From Diploscapter coronatus (taxonomy: Eukaryota; Nematoda; Chromadorea; Rhabditida; Rhabditidae), in the NCBI GenBank assembly GCA_964036155.1, contig OZ038423.1, positions 65,859,249-65,923,248 of the forward strand: DNA of 64,000 nucleotides, given 5' to 3'. Each line of letters starts with the position of its first letter. The first letter of the stretch is position 1. The notes under the pieces are model-generated. The model did no database searches. It saw only the letters and a program-made list of their open reading frames with translations, and was not told the origin of the DNA. This document shows, one piece after another, positions 53,435 through 64,000 of this stretch. Made by a program: the position numbers and the translations under genes.

Positions 53435-53622
53435 ATCGCTTCTCGGCCTTATGGCTAAGATCAAAGTTAGTAACTGTTCTTATCGAATTAACCTTCGATA
53501 TCTCCCCTAATAGGGGAGAATAAGGTTATTTGATTTTTGGAGGCTTGATCGGAACCGGGGCTTGCTCCGACCGACCACGGGTCGTTCCAGCGTTGCACCG
53601 AAGCTGGGCACGGCTCACACCC
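53435..53622 (+). ncRNA. U2 spliceosomal snRNA, variant branch-recognition region
   Basis: Begins ATCGCTTCTCGGCC and continues with the standard order of U2 parts. Stem I GGCC/GGCT is present. The branch-recognition block is at 53461-53476, and GTTCTTATC follows. Stem IIa pairs TATCGAA with TTCGATA, and stem IIb pairs CTCCCC with GGGGAG. The Sm-type site TGATTTTTGG lies at 53531-53540. Stem III contains GGGGCTTGCTCCG, and stem IV pairs CCAGC with GCTGG. About 188 nt, the normal size. All stems form. Compared with the remembered conserved sequence, positions 31, 32, 33 and 39 are changed, so the usual GUAGUA reads UUAGUA. The U2 RNA pairs with the intron branch site during splicing. Either a variant or a pseudogene, but structurally intact. 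Confidence 0.88.
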
Positions 53623-54877
53623 CAAAATAGAGTGAATATAACAAATGAATAACAACAGCAGGATAATAAAAACATGCGGAATATGTTTTTTTTTTTTCGA
53701 AAATAAGATTCTCGAATTTGCAATTGAAATCTGCCCATAACATTTTTCTTCACTTGGGAAACCGAATCAGACCTACCAATCGTCACTTGCTGCTTCTCAT
53801 TGCTAATTTTCTCCAGAGTTCCATTGTTCTCTTATCGTACTCGTCGTATTTTATATCTTCTTCGGTCGCTTGCTCATTTCCAATAAGTTCAAAATGTCTG
53901 GAATCTTCTTTTTCACCTAGAATTTTCTTCAAACGTAATAATCAGTCCCTTTTCTCATTTCATTCCTTTCACTCCTCTCTCGCGCTCGTTTTACGAGTGA
54001 TTTGGCTTTTCAAGTTTTGCAAAATTAATTTTTTTCTTCAAAATCACTGCAATTTTCGAAAATTTTCGAATTTTCGATCATTTTATCGATTACTTTTGCT
54101 CCACGATATTGACAAGCTACAGAAATATTAGTCCAAGCCATAAAATTTTTAAATTTCGAACGATTTCGAAGAATTCCACTTCATTTCCATTAGCCGTTCC
54201 TTTCCCAAAAATTCCTGAAATCTATCAACCTTAACTAGGTCCCGCAAATACATTTTTCTAGGCTATTCTCTCCAAGTAAGAATCATATTTACGAAGTTAT
54301 TGGTGTGACCTAGATGTTTGGGTCATTAAAAATTGTTCCTAAATGCATTTGTATCTGAAAATAGGTAAAACTGCCTCAATGAGTGAACACTCATTTTGGC
54401 TTTGTAAATTTGCATACATTATTTGACCTGCTTGAATCGTTAGAAATTCACTCTTCATTTCTCTCTCTGCTCATTTGCGAAATTGCAAAATGGTGCTTAG
54501 CCGCGGGCAGCAGAATTATGAGCTCATTCATTTTTCTCTGACACCTGCGCTTTGATATTTCCTATCACCTACGACCTGTGTCTGACTGTGTGCAGTCTGT
54601 GCAGAGTTTGAGCAGAAAAACGAAAATTTGCTTTACATTTTCAAAATTTCAATTTCATGTGAGCAAGAAAAACTAGCGTGCATTATGTTTATTGAGCCTA
54701 GTCTTAACTCTCATTTCCGAAGTCATCTTTCCTTCGCTTCTTGATCATCTTCGAAACCTTTCCTTTGCATCCGGTTTTATTCAAATTTCTATGTTCATCG
54801 AGTAATTTCGAGAATTTACTTTTTTCATCAATTCTCCTTCATCAAAAAAGTATCCTGATTTTCACTGATTTCAGGTA
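53623..54877. other. Spacer between U2 and the UBE2O-like gene
   Basis: AT-rich with a poly(T) run at about 53685-53697. No gene recognised. Contains the presumed promoter of the following gene. Confidence 0.4.
54867..54877 (+). other. Probable spliced-leader trans-splice acceptor
   Basis: GATTTCAG ending at 54874 is followed by GTA and then the ATG at 54878; no upstream coding exon is visible. Same arrangement as at 47559. Confidence 0.45.
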
Positions 54878-57800
54878 ATGTCTTCGGACAACCAGAATCA
54901 ACAGAAAGCAGAACCCTCGACTGCGTCAAGTAGAAGCAGTGGAAGCGGGACGGGTCATCTGGGCATTGCTGTGGGCGCGGGATCGACTTCTGAGTATATC
55001 ATGAACTTCCAGCCTGCATTCCTCGATTCCAGCACTGGAGAGCATAGTGAGCAATTAATTGGTGTTTCTTGCTTTTCGTAAAAAATAAATAGGAAATGTT
55101 AAAGGTCCGCAAGAACAAAATAGTGTCTTAATGAGAGAGTAAAGGAGTATGCCTTCTTTCTATCTATCGAAAAAAAACGACTTCGTTCGTGCTGCCACCC
55201 GCGGGTTTAAAAATCTGCAAACTTGAGATTTTTTTAAACTTTCCAGACATGAGCACAGACGACTTCGAGGACGACAAGAGCTCGACCTCCGAGACATTCG
55301 ACATGAACACTTTCGAGCCCATCATCAAGAATGTCATCATCTCGACGGACTTCGACAGGCCACTGGCTCAGGAAGAGGACCTGGTCGTGTTCAATCAGGG
55401 CAAGAATGCGGGCAACTACGTCATCGGCACGATCAAGAGACATCACGAGTGCTGCGTCCTCGATCCGGCTGACCAGATGAATCAACTCACTGGAGGCAGG
55501 GTCACTCGCGTCAAGAACATCTTCAAGAATAACTCCGAGAAGAGATTGGTTGAGGAGGTTAGAAGCAATTGGAATAGGCTTTATCTTCAAGAAAGTTTTC
55601 TATTACGTTTCTGAATTCGAATAATCATTTTTTCGGCGAAAATAAGCAAATTGTAAAAAAAAATCGTTATATCAGTAATTAAGTTGCATTGATTTTTTGT
55701 CAAAACTTGCCGATTGCAGACCTGTCTCGTGTATCGTCACTTCGCCAAGTCTGATGCAGTGCTGAGATTCAGGAACAAGTACGCGACTGACCCGACCAAG
55801 AGAAGGATGAGAATCGCTGACATGGCTAACGTCACCAAAGACGTTGGCATCGTTATCGACACAAAGGTGGGAGTTTTCGATAATTTTCTACAACAGTATA
55901 ATTTGATGTCACTGCTATCAGTCTCGTCAGCATTTGTCAGTATTATAAAATTGTCGAAAGTCGTGTTTTGTTTGCAGACACCTAGAATTTGATAGAACCC
56001 AACATTCAACCGAAATGCGACTTTTACTCGTGTCCAACTTTGCATTTTGTGAGTATCGTTATGAAAAATGCTCCTGTTCAGGTAGTTGCAGACATCCTTG
56101 TTCTGCCTGAGAAGACCCGCGTCCTGCGCAACGTGCTGATCACCCAGGAGAAGACGATCGAGTTCATCAACCTGTTCAGCCAGGCCAACTTCATATTCTT
56201 CAATGGCTGGTTCGGCAATCTCAGGGAAGCAGAGGAAGAAGTCGTCGTGTCCACCGTCTTCAACAGTGAAACGTAAATTTTGATCATAATTATAGTCACT
56301 TTGATTCTATACATTCAAATTTTGCATAGAATTGTGCGACATTTTTTGACAGACAAGTTACGAGATTTATTTTTTAGAAACAAAAAATGTGATACAGTAG
56401 CGAACAAATGATTGAGTCGTTCCCTCGTATTTGCACAAATTTTCAATCACCAGCTCAGCACTACAGTTATCGAATTAAACTGAAATTTTACACATATAAG
56501 ACACATGTAAGATATGCAAGTGTTCATAGTTTTAGCTCAATCCGATAGGTGCAGGAGTCAGATCTGAAATCAAATTGAATATGAGGGTGACGCAATACTT
56601 TTGTTCGCCACTGCGTCGTTAATGATCTAAAGTTCAACCAATACGAGAGGATAAGAGTAGCTATATAGTTATGGACTCGCCTGTAAATTCTCGAAAATGA
56701 CTATACTAGTCCCTATTTTTAGATTAAATTTCCCAGCTAAGATTATTTTACTGATACTCAAGAATGATTGTTCCAATTTGAGTTATCGCGTCATCCTTCC
56801 AATGGGAAACGGCACGACCTCGTTCGGAGTGGAGATGATTCGTCCCGGAGTGGACAATGGCAAGGCCTTCTATGTGGGCGAGTCTGTCAAAATCTACCTG
56901 TCTGATCTGCTCGGTTTGCTATAACAATGACAATGCGAAAAATGCATATTGTGTGTACAGGAAAGCGTGCGAAATGGGAGAGAACGGCCCCGTACAGACT
57001 GGTGGCGAAGAAGAAGCGGAACAGAGACGCGCAGGCGGCCTGCATCATCGAGGAAATCAGGACCAAGAGTGTCATAGTCGATTGGATTACTTCCCCGTCC
57101 TGCACTGAGAGACCGCCCGAAAAAATCGATTCTGACTTGGACAAGTTGGTTTATTTTCTATTGTATAAAATTAGCATTCTAAATATATACTCCCTCTCCG
57201 GAGTATTTGACAATGAATTTTGCTTCGGAAGCAATTTGGGAGAAAGTTAACAGAAATTTCGAAAAACTTGTTCACGTCAATGGCGAATTCATAAACTTTC
57301 AGAATCAAGCGTATCCACCTGCAACTTCCCCCTCAGTACGTCGCCCACGACAGATTGGAGTTTTCTTCCCAGAATATCAAGCCGGAGCAGCTCACCACTC
57401 TGAAGGAATGGAAGGCCAAATTGAAGGAGGAATTCTCCACTCACTTTGAGAAGGTCATTTTTAATCGCTCCTATTCTTCGTGCTTTATTTTCACTTTCAA
57501 AAGCCGTTGCTTTCTTGAAAATTTTTGTTCCAAATTCATCAGTTTCAAACTTGATTTTCGATTTAGTAGCCCCACAATGAAAATTTGTTGATTTAGGCAG
57601 TGGATTTCCTGAGCCAGAAGAACAGCAGAAAGTCGAAGTCTCGCGGCAACACTCCGATGGATGAGAGCAGCGAGCCAATCGCCAAGGTAGATAAATTTTT
57701 GAGGTTAAACTTCTAACGACTTAACTCGCAATACTGCCCACAGAAAATAGTACATTTGTTGAGCGAGAAAAATATGATATTTTTATCGAGTAGACTATTT

Positions 57801-60800
57801 TCTCTTGTATTACGTTTTTTCCAGGATCGAGTTTCAAAAGTATGTTTGAATTTCTGAAAAAAATATCTTCATTTCAGAACGCTCGTTTGGACGAAGACGC
57901 AATGAGGAATGCACTGAAGGATGCGGAAGCAGAACAGACTGATGTGGCCATGGAAGAGGTTGAGGAAGGAAGGTGTGACTGATGAGGAGAATAATTTGCA
58001 GAATGATGCAAATCTGGAGGCAGAAGAAGTCGAGGAGGCTGACGAAGGAGTGAAGGAGCAGGAAAGTGCCAAGAAGAGAAAGATTGTCAAGAAGAAGCGG
58101 TGAGAAATCATGCTCTTTATGCAATAGAAAATTGAAAAGGCCCTTTTACTTGCTGCTGCTGAAATCAGTCGAGCACAAGTTTGAACAAGTTCTGTTACCT
58201 ACGATTTCGAATTATTTTTCATCGAAAGCAATTTCAGTGGCGGTTTCTATCCTCGGAAGGTCCGCAAGCGCAAAGAAACGGTTCATCAGAAAGCGCCCGA
58301 AATAGGAAACGAAGATTTGACTGAACTACTCGGGCAAACATTCATTGGAGAGGTGAGCAATTGCACTATCAACGCGCAAAACGGTTATTCGAGCAAAGGT
58401 GGACAAAAGAAGGTCCTTAGAAGTTTCTTTCGTCTTTTCGAAAAAAAATAGTGCATATAATGAGAAGAGCTAAAGAATTTCCCCCACATTCTCTTGCTCC
58501 CGATAACCGATTTATTCCACGCCATTAATATTCAAATGAATTTAATGGGTCTCTTGCATTATACACCGCCGGAACACCGACACTGCCTGTAAAAGACATC
58601 GTCTCTTTCTTATTTCTCCCCTTGCCTACACTTCCTCACCCTAAGGCCCAGTGTCTAATACACACGGTGTCGGTGTATAATGCAGCAAGCCAATTTAATT
58701 AAACTGATACTGATTCAGATCCTGCGTCCTTACATGACATGCGACCTGCAAATGCTGGACGGGTCGATCGTTCACAACGTTCCCAGCTACGAATTGCAGA
58801 TCTACGAACTCGATCTTGACCAGATGGATCACATTCCTGGAGTCATCGTCATCAAGAAGGACTGCAAAAATCCTGGTGAGGATAGATAAATTTCGCAAGT
58901 TATCCCTGTTCATTATCTATGAAATTTCATAGAAATGGATAGAAGAAATGAAGAGAACTTGATAATAAAGTATTGATTTTACTCATTTGAACTTCAATAG
59001 AATTTTGCCTTCAGACGATGAATTCGGCATAATCATGAAGGTGGATGCAGAGGAGCGCTCCTGTCTGGTGCGTTGGTTCGCGAGGAAGGGCATTAACGAA
59101 TGCGTGCTCAAATGCGAGGAAGAATGCACTCTCTTCGAGATCATGAGACACTCCGTCTACAACAGGTATTTATGTTTCATCATTTTTGCAGTCACTTTAT
59201 TTCGACATAAAATGTGTATAAGTAGCACGAGAAAATAACAATTTTAAATACGTAGTTACGAGTTATTTACCGCTTTTATTCTGTCACTAATGAACATATT
59301 TGTTTCTTAGTCTTCCTACTTTAATGTACTCACTTTTTCTTTATGAAAATTCGTACCTGCAGAGATCTGATCGGCCACTACGCAGTCTCCCTAAAGAGCG
59401 ATTTCGGGACGAGGGATGCGGACAGAATGATCTGCCAGGTGATGGAGAATCTGGACGACGGCAAGCAGCGAGTCAGGTACTTCGATGGAACCGAGGACTT
59501 CCTTTGGCCCTTTGAAATGACCACGTAAGACTTTTCCTTCCTAATAAAATAAGAAATTGGAGAAAATACTAATGCTAGACAGAGGAGATTGCTATTTTGT
59601 CACTTAGCAATGTGGTGAAAATTCAATAATTGGACATGAAATTCTAGATTTTTTAAGACAAATAAGTTCGAATCTTGAAACCCCTTTAATTGGTTTTTAT
59701 TGTCAGTGTGAATCTGGACGATGTGGATTTCGACATGGATGACGAGGGCCCCACTCTGATCACCTCGCTCTCCATCAACGGCACGTCCACCTCCAGGGAG
59801 TCTTTCGGGGAGACTTTCAACGAGTTTATCTCTAGCATCGATGAGAGTAAGTTGCATTTGAGTTTTCTTGCCTTCGAATAGCAATGATTCAAAAAAGATA
59901 AAATAAAATAATATTACTCTTTCCGTTCAGACAACAAGGATCGCTTCGAGGTGTACGGCAAGATGATCAAGAAGTTCGTGTGTCGCTCGTCTCCTTCCCA
60001 TGTCTCCGAGAATCCCAAGGAGTACATCATGGTTAGTACAGATGACTTGGAAACCTCAACCCTCAAGCTATGCGAAGTAATGTGGGAAAAGATTCGCTTC
60101 CCTACCATTCATCACTCTATTTCGCATGGCTTGAGAGCTTGTGGTTTTCAGATAGTCGCTAGTACATCACGTTATCGCATTGATCAAACGAACTGAAATT
60201 CGTTGATTAAAGCGTTAAGTGCAATAAATGGGTTTTGAAAGATAATACATAGCTGAGAGAATATTTTTCAGAAAGCGAAAAATGCATTCTTTTCTCCTTC
60301 CTTCTCCCTCGATGAATGAACCTTTATTTCGGCAGTCTAAAAGAATAATTTCCAGCTGAATTATCAAAAATTCTTTATATTTCCATTGAAATGATTTCAA
60401 TTTGAAATCATATATCATTCCTTATGAGTTTATCTCGTTTAGGGTTTCATTTTCCGTCTGATGACTAAGGAGATCGAACGCAGCTACAAGGACAGGCACA
60501 CCGAGTCACAGATGCGCGGCAACCTCATTCATGTCATTTCTCTCATTCTCCTCAACGTGGTCAGTTTGAAATGTGTCTGTCAAGTTTGGAAAATCGTGTA
60601 TGCAATATCTGACAAACCAAATCCATTTCTGATAATTTCGAATGCAGTATTAAGCAATGTTTTATCATCAAACATTCGACAAGAAACTGATTTTTAATGA
60701 AATGTGTTCAATTTTCAGTTACTGGACATGAACAGCGAGGCGATCAAGACGGTGTTCTCGGCATTCGACTTCTTCTCCAATCTGTCTACTAAACAGGCTG

Positions 60801-63800
60801 ACCTCCTCGAATTCGTGAGTAGTTTTCTAAGAATACAAAATAATGAAAAAATGTTTCAGATTGAGAGATTCAAGGAGAATCAGAACAATGTGAAGATGAC
60901 AGAGGGCGTGACGCCGGAACAGGCCAAGTATTACTTCGAAGTCGGGTAGGTTTTTTTTGTTGCTTTTTTCGAATAAAAATGACACGCTCAAAAAGAAAAT
61001 CGTGAAAACTTTTACACAAGGCAAAAATAACAGCTAAAATTGAAACCACACAGTGGCATACACTACTTCTCTATGAAGAAAACGGGTTCCACGCTTTCTC
61101 GCCTGAACGGCTCCAATCGACACTTTTTGATTTCCGATACGTGATCAGCGTCATCACTACATATCTCTTTGGCGTGAACATCAGCAAAATCAGAGGCGGG
61201 CGCGTGACACCTTCATACTAAACTCAAACTATATTTTTTCAATCAATGGATTTGTTTCATTTTCAGAGTGGAGTTCTACGATCATCTGATGACCATTTGC
61301 AAGAAGGTTGTGGATGACAACCTGCTAAAAGGGCCGCACAAATTCAAAGACGGCAGGAAACTCGCACAACTCATCTGTCCTGTCATTGCCTACACTGCTG
61401 ACCGATACAAATTCGACTCGTTCAAATTACCGGTCCGTTTTTCCGTTTCTTGAATGCCAAGACATTGAAACTTGCAGGATGAATCGGGCGCTTCCGATCC
61501 GAACATGCGCTATCCCCTTCATTCCATTCAGCAGATAATCAACATTGTGGTACGTGATTTGAAATCCTGTTTGATCGATACTTCAACAAGAAAATTCCAC
61601 AATTTTCTACTATCAATGATTGACTACTTAAGTCCAAATAAACTGCACTAATTCAAATATGCAAAGCGTGCATTGTCTAATATTAAATAGCCGTCGAAAT
61701 CATTCCTAGAGTTAATGAAATGTTGGCTATTCGTTTGCAAATAGTGCGCTAGTTTTCATGCATTAAATTCTCGCCCCTTTTATTTTCACCTCCATCAAAT
61801 ATGCGTAGTTCAAGATCACTCGACGAGATTTATCAACAGTGATGGAAACAAAAAATATTCTTGACAATATGCTCTTTGAAAATGATTGTTTCCATTTCAG
61901 TTGTCGACCAAATCGTCGACTACGGATTTCCCCGAGACGATGTCGCAGAAGATGCATCCTGTTCTGCCTCTGGCCGAATGCAACTCCCAGTTGTTTAATT
62001 TCTGGAGGGAATTGAATCAGTCTGTCGAGAAGAATCTGCACGAGGATACGGCTGCGGGCGACAAACCGACCACTTCCTCGGCCAGCCACTTCGCCTCTTC
62101 TTCCAATTCTGCAGCTGCACTTCTCAGACAACTCGATCCTGTTAACCCTCATGCCAATTGCATGCAGGTAAGAAATTATGAAATTGGAATTTATGTTACA
62201 GCCGTGTGTTTTTCTCAAAGTTCCTTTTCTTAAGCACCCATGAACTTGGAGCGTGAGCTTCAATGAAAACAGCGATTGATTTTTACTTTGAATGGGAAAA
62301 TTGAAATTTTTCTTGACAATTACTTGAAACGAACAAATTACAAAAGCTCCGAAATTTCATCATTAAAAACATAGAAAATAAACGAGCTTACACACAAATA
62401 CGTATGTGCGTACCACATACTTTGGCTTTGTATAGTATCTTTTCGAAGGGTCTTGATTTAAACGCCTAATTTTAGCCTTTATGAAGGTTAAATGTCTCTT
62501 AATCAAATATTTATTATCGACAGGGAAAGGAAAAATAGCTTTCATTTTTAGCGAACTAGATCAGTTATGGTTAGAATTCGTAAATCTTTGGAAATTGACT
62601 GGTTTCATTTTTTCAATATCTAACTTTCTGTTGTCACCGATGATCATTTATCTTCTAGAAAATCCAAAAAGCGAAATTTTCTATTTGATTTTTAAGTAGA
62701 TTTTTTCAGAAATCATCGCTCGTTAGCCATTTGAAGTTTGCCGTGTCTCTGGGAGAGTTAGAGACGATCATTCAGGGAACGGATGAAGACTTCTTGCATT
62801 CCTGCATGATTCTCATCTGCGAACTAGCCGGTCACTACAACGATGATTCTGTAATTGACGGCGGTTCCGAAATGGCCAAGTTCTGCTTTGGCGAGGAAGT
62901 CGAACTTTTCAGGAAGTTTCATGAGGTTCGTATTTATTGTGTTGATATACAGTAGAGTCCGAAGGTTTGGAACAATTATGTTCATGGAGCTCACCTAATA
63001 AACCGAATTACCAAGAAGCAACCTGAATGAAATTTTGAAGTAACTCTCAATTCGGTGGAGGAATTGTGTATAAATTTTCATTCAAATTAATCAACAATAA
63101 TCATAATTTATTGTCTATTTAGTTGATTTCAAAATCACAATTGTTCCAACTTCGGTCCAACTGTTTCGGTATTTAAGCATGGAAAAATCTAGTTTTCTTT
63201 TTTTCAAGAATTTCTCACACGTAAATGATAAAATGATTCATTACATGAAAATATACAGATTAATAATTTATTCTGTAGGAGCAGAGTAAAATTTATCAAA
63301 TAATTTATAGAGTGGAAGGTGATTGTTAGATAGAGTAACGATTCAAATTTCTGAAAGATATAAGATCATGATTCCATACAATTTGCAGGCCATCCGTCAC
63401 AGATACCACAACAAGGAATGGGAGACATTCGTGCTGCTGCTGACCTCTGTTCAGATGCTCGAGAAATTCGGACTCGTTCAGATTCCTGACACTGCCGACG
63501 TCGAGGATCTCTGCGAGCAGCTTCATCCGCATAACTTATTCCCCAAGGTATTCCATTAAATCGTTGTCTTATCGATTTGATAAAGATGTGGTGATAGTTT
63601 TAGTAGAAAAAAGATTAGCTTAAATACTATCTTCCAAATATATATATATATATATTTTTTTTAAATCTGAAATAATTACAATTGTCAGGCGATGGCAGAT
63701 GAGAAGAAGAAAGGGGCTCTGTGTGCGATGGTGGAACTGTTCGGAAGACGACTGTTCGACGTGATGTTTGTCATTTCGGAATATCTGCAGCTCCACTCCG

Positions 63801-64000
63801 AGGAAACTGCCAATTCGCTTAAGGCTTTCCTCGAGAATCGAAACAAAACCCTCCATCCCATGCTTCTCTACAGACAGGTTTGTCCCGATAAGTCATATCG
63901 TACCAAACTTTTTCTACTTTATTTTATTCCTGTTATACAGCTTTATTTGATTATTTCTTATAATTCCAAAAAAAATGCTGACTAATTCCAGCTTCTCCAG
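54878..64000 (+). CDS. UBE2O-like large ubiquitin-conjugating enzyme, N-terminal ~1250 residues (3' end off the window)
   Basis: Twenty-six exons hold frame: 54878-55046, 55247-55557, 55720-55866, 56082-56272, 56783-56913, 56961-57144, 57303-57453, 57597-57686, 57878-57958, 58002-58099, 58238-58352, 58719-58875, 59015-59165, 59363-59524, 59707-59846, 59931-60031, 60443-60559, 60719-60814, 60860-60945, 61267-61432, 61478-61549, 61901-62167, 62710-62925, 63389-63547, 63689-63877 and 63992 to the edge. Two conserved substrate-binding regions of UBE2O are recognisable in order: DVGIVIDTK, FFNGWFGNL and VIVDWITSPSC with KIKRIHLQL (first), then QMLDGSIVHNVPS, DDEFGIIMKVD, RSCLVRWF and a QVMENLDDG block (second), with an acidic/KKKR linker between. 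UBE2O is an E2/E3 hybrid acting in protein quality control. From about residue 790 onward the sequence is helical and unfamiliar; the catalytic UBC domain has not appeared by the edge. Confidence 0.8.
56395..56613. mobile_element. Tc1-type MITE in a UBE2O intron
   Basis: Left end at 56395 (after TA) begins cagtagcgaacaaatgattg; the right end, in reverse complement, begins cagtggcgaacaaaagtatt. Arms of about 40 bases, total about 219 bases, no coding capacity. The right-hand TA is lost. Confidence 0.75.
58522..58688. repeat. Fold-back elements in a UBE2O intron
   Basis: 58551-58584 (ctcttgcattatacaccgcc onward) is inverted relative to 58660-58688 (ending cggtgtataatgcagcaag). Immediately before it is a separate palindrome, 58522-58548 (ccattaatatt...aatttaatgg). 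Both are in the intron between exons 58238-58352 and 58719-58875. Confidence 0.6.
62948..63163. mobile_element. MITE-like element in a UBE2O intron
   Basis: Left arm 62948-62980 (tacagtagagtccgaaggtt onward) and right arm 63136-63163 (ttgttccaacttcggtccaa) are imperfect inverted repeats ending in CAGT(A/T)G next to TA at the left. About 216 bases, no coding capacity. Confidence 0.65.
63638..63654. repeat. (AT)n microsatellite
   Basis: About eight TA units in a UBE2O-gene intron, followed by a T run. Confidence 0.9.

Noticed and set aside
55979..56050. Extra UBE2O exon after TTTGCAG at 55978
   Set aside because: In phase 0 it meets a stop after four codons; joining 55866 directly to 56082 preserves the conserved order.
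57959..58001. Reading straight through 57959-58001 in the UBE2O gene
   Set aside because: The incoming frame hits a stop; a 43-base GT-AG intron restores phase into the Glu-rich linker.
61763..62263. 166-codon minus-strand frame
   Set aside because: Antisense shadow of the UBE2O-like exon 61901-62167, which holds phase with its neighbours.

Overview
The window is eukaryotic and almost certainly from a free-living or parasitic nematode; I cannot name the genus. Reasons: genes are cut into many short exons by compact introns (many of 45-60 bases) with GT donors and TTTCAG acceptors; two genes have a TTTCAG acceptor immediately before the start codon, as expected for spliced-leader trans-splicing; and there are a 7TM receptor that looks like a nematode chemoreceptor, small secreted ShK peptides and Tc1/mariner-type elements. 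Gene density is low for a nematode, with multi-kilobase introns and pyrimidine-rich gaps.

Layout, left to right. 40-3530 (+): the 3' part of a leucine-rich-repeat protein of the PPP1R37 type, cut by the left edge. 6057-10696 (-): a complete germinal-centre-kinase-family kinase (MAP4K3/5 type, C. elegans GCK-2-like) in 22 exons. 11666-13577 (+): a 317-residue nematode 7TM receptor. 16868-25702 (+): a 16-exon gene for a 799-residue secreted, Gly/Ser/Pro-rich protein with a distinct helical C-terminal domain. 26528-27248: a decayed mariner element. 27339-28477 and 28887-29518 (-): a tandem pair of small secreted ShK-domain peptide genes. 35518-44701 (+): a tristetraprolin/TIS11-type CCCH zinc-finger protein with a very large first intron and a probable alternative first exon at 40175. 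47567-52741 (+): a multi-C2H2 zinc-finger protein. 53435-53622 (+): a U2 snRNA gene or variant. 54878-64000 (+): a UBE2O-like giant ubiquitin-conjugating enzyme that runs off the right edge.

I reconstructed exons by hand, keeping reading phase across every junction. For PPP1R37, the GCK, the receptor, the secreted protein, TTP and UBE2O, all phases close exactly. The C2H2 gene has one one-base phase conflict, and both ShK genes lack a canonical acceptor at the same intron.

The genes do not form one pathway. The notable points are: a U2 snRNA whose branch-site recognition block carries four clustered changes while its stems stay intact; two ShK paralogues sharing a non-AG intron end and modular exon-pair duplication; a UBE2O relative in which at least 490 residues of unfamiliar helical sequence sit where the UBC domain would be expected; and at least ten different fold-back or terminal-inverted-repeat elements, most of them inside introns.
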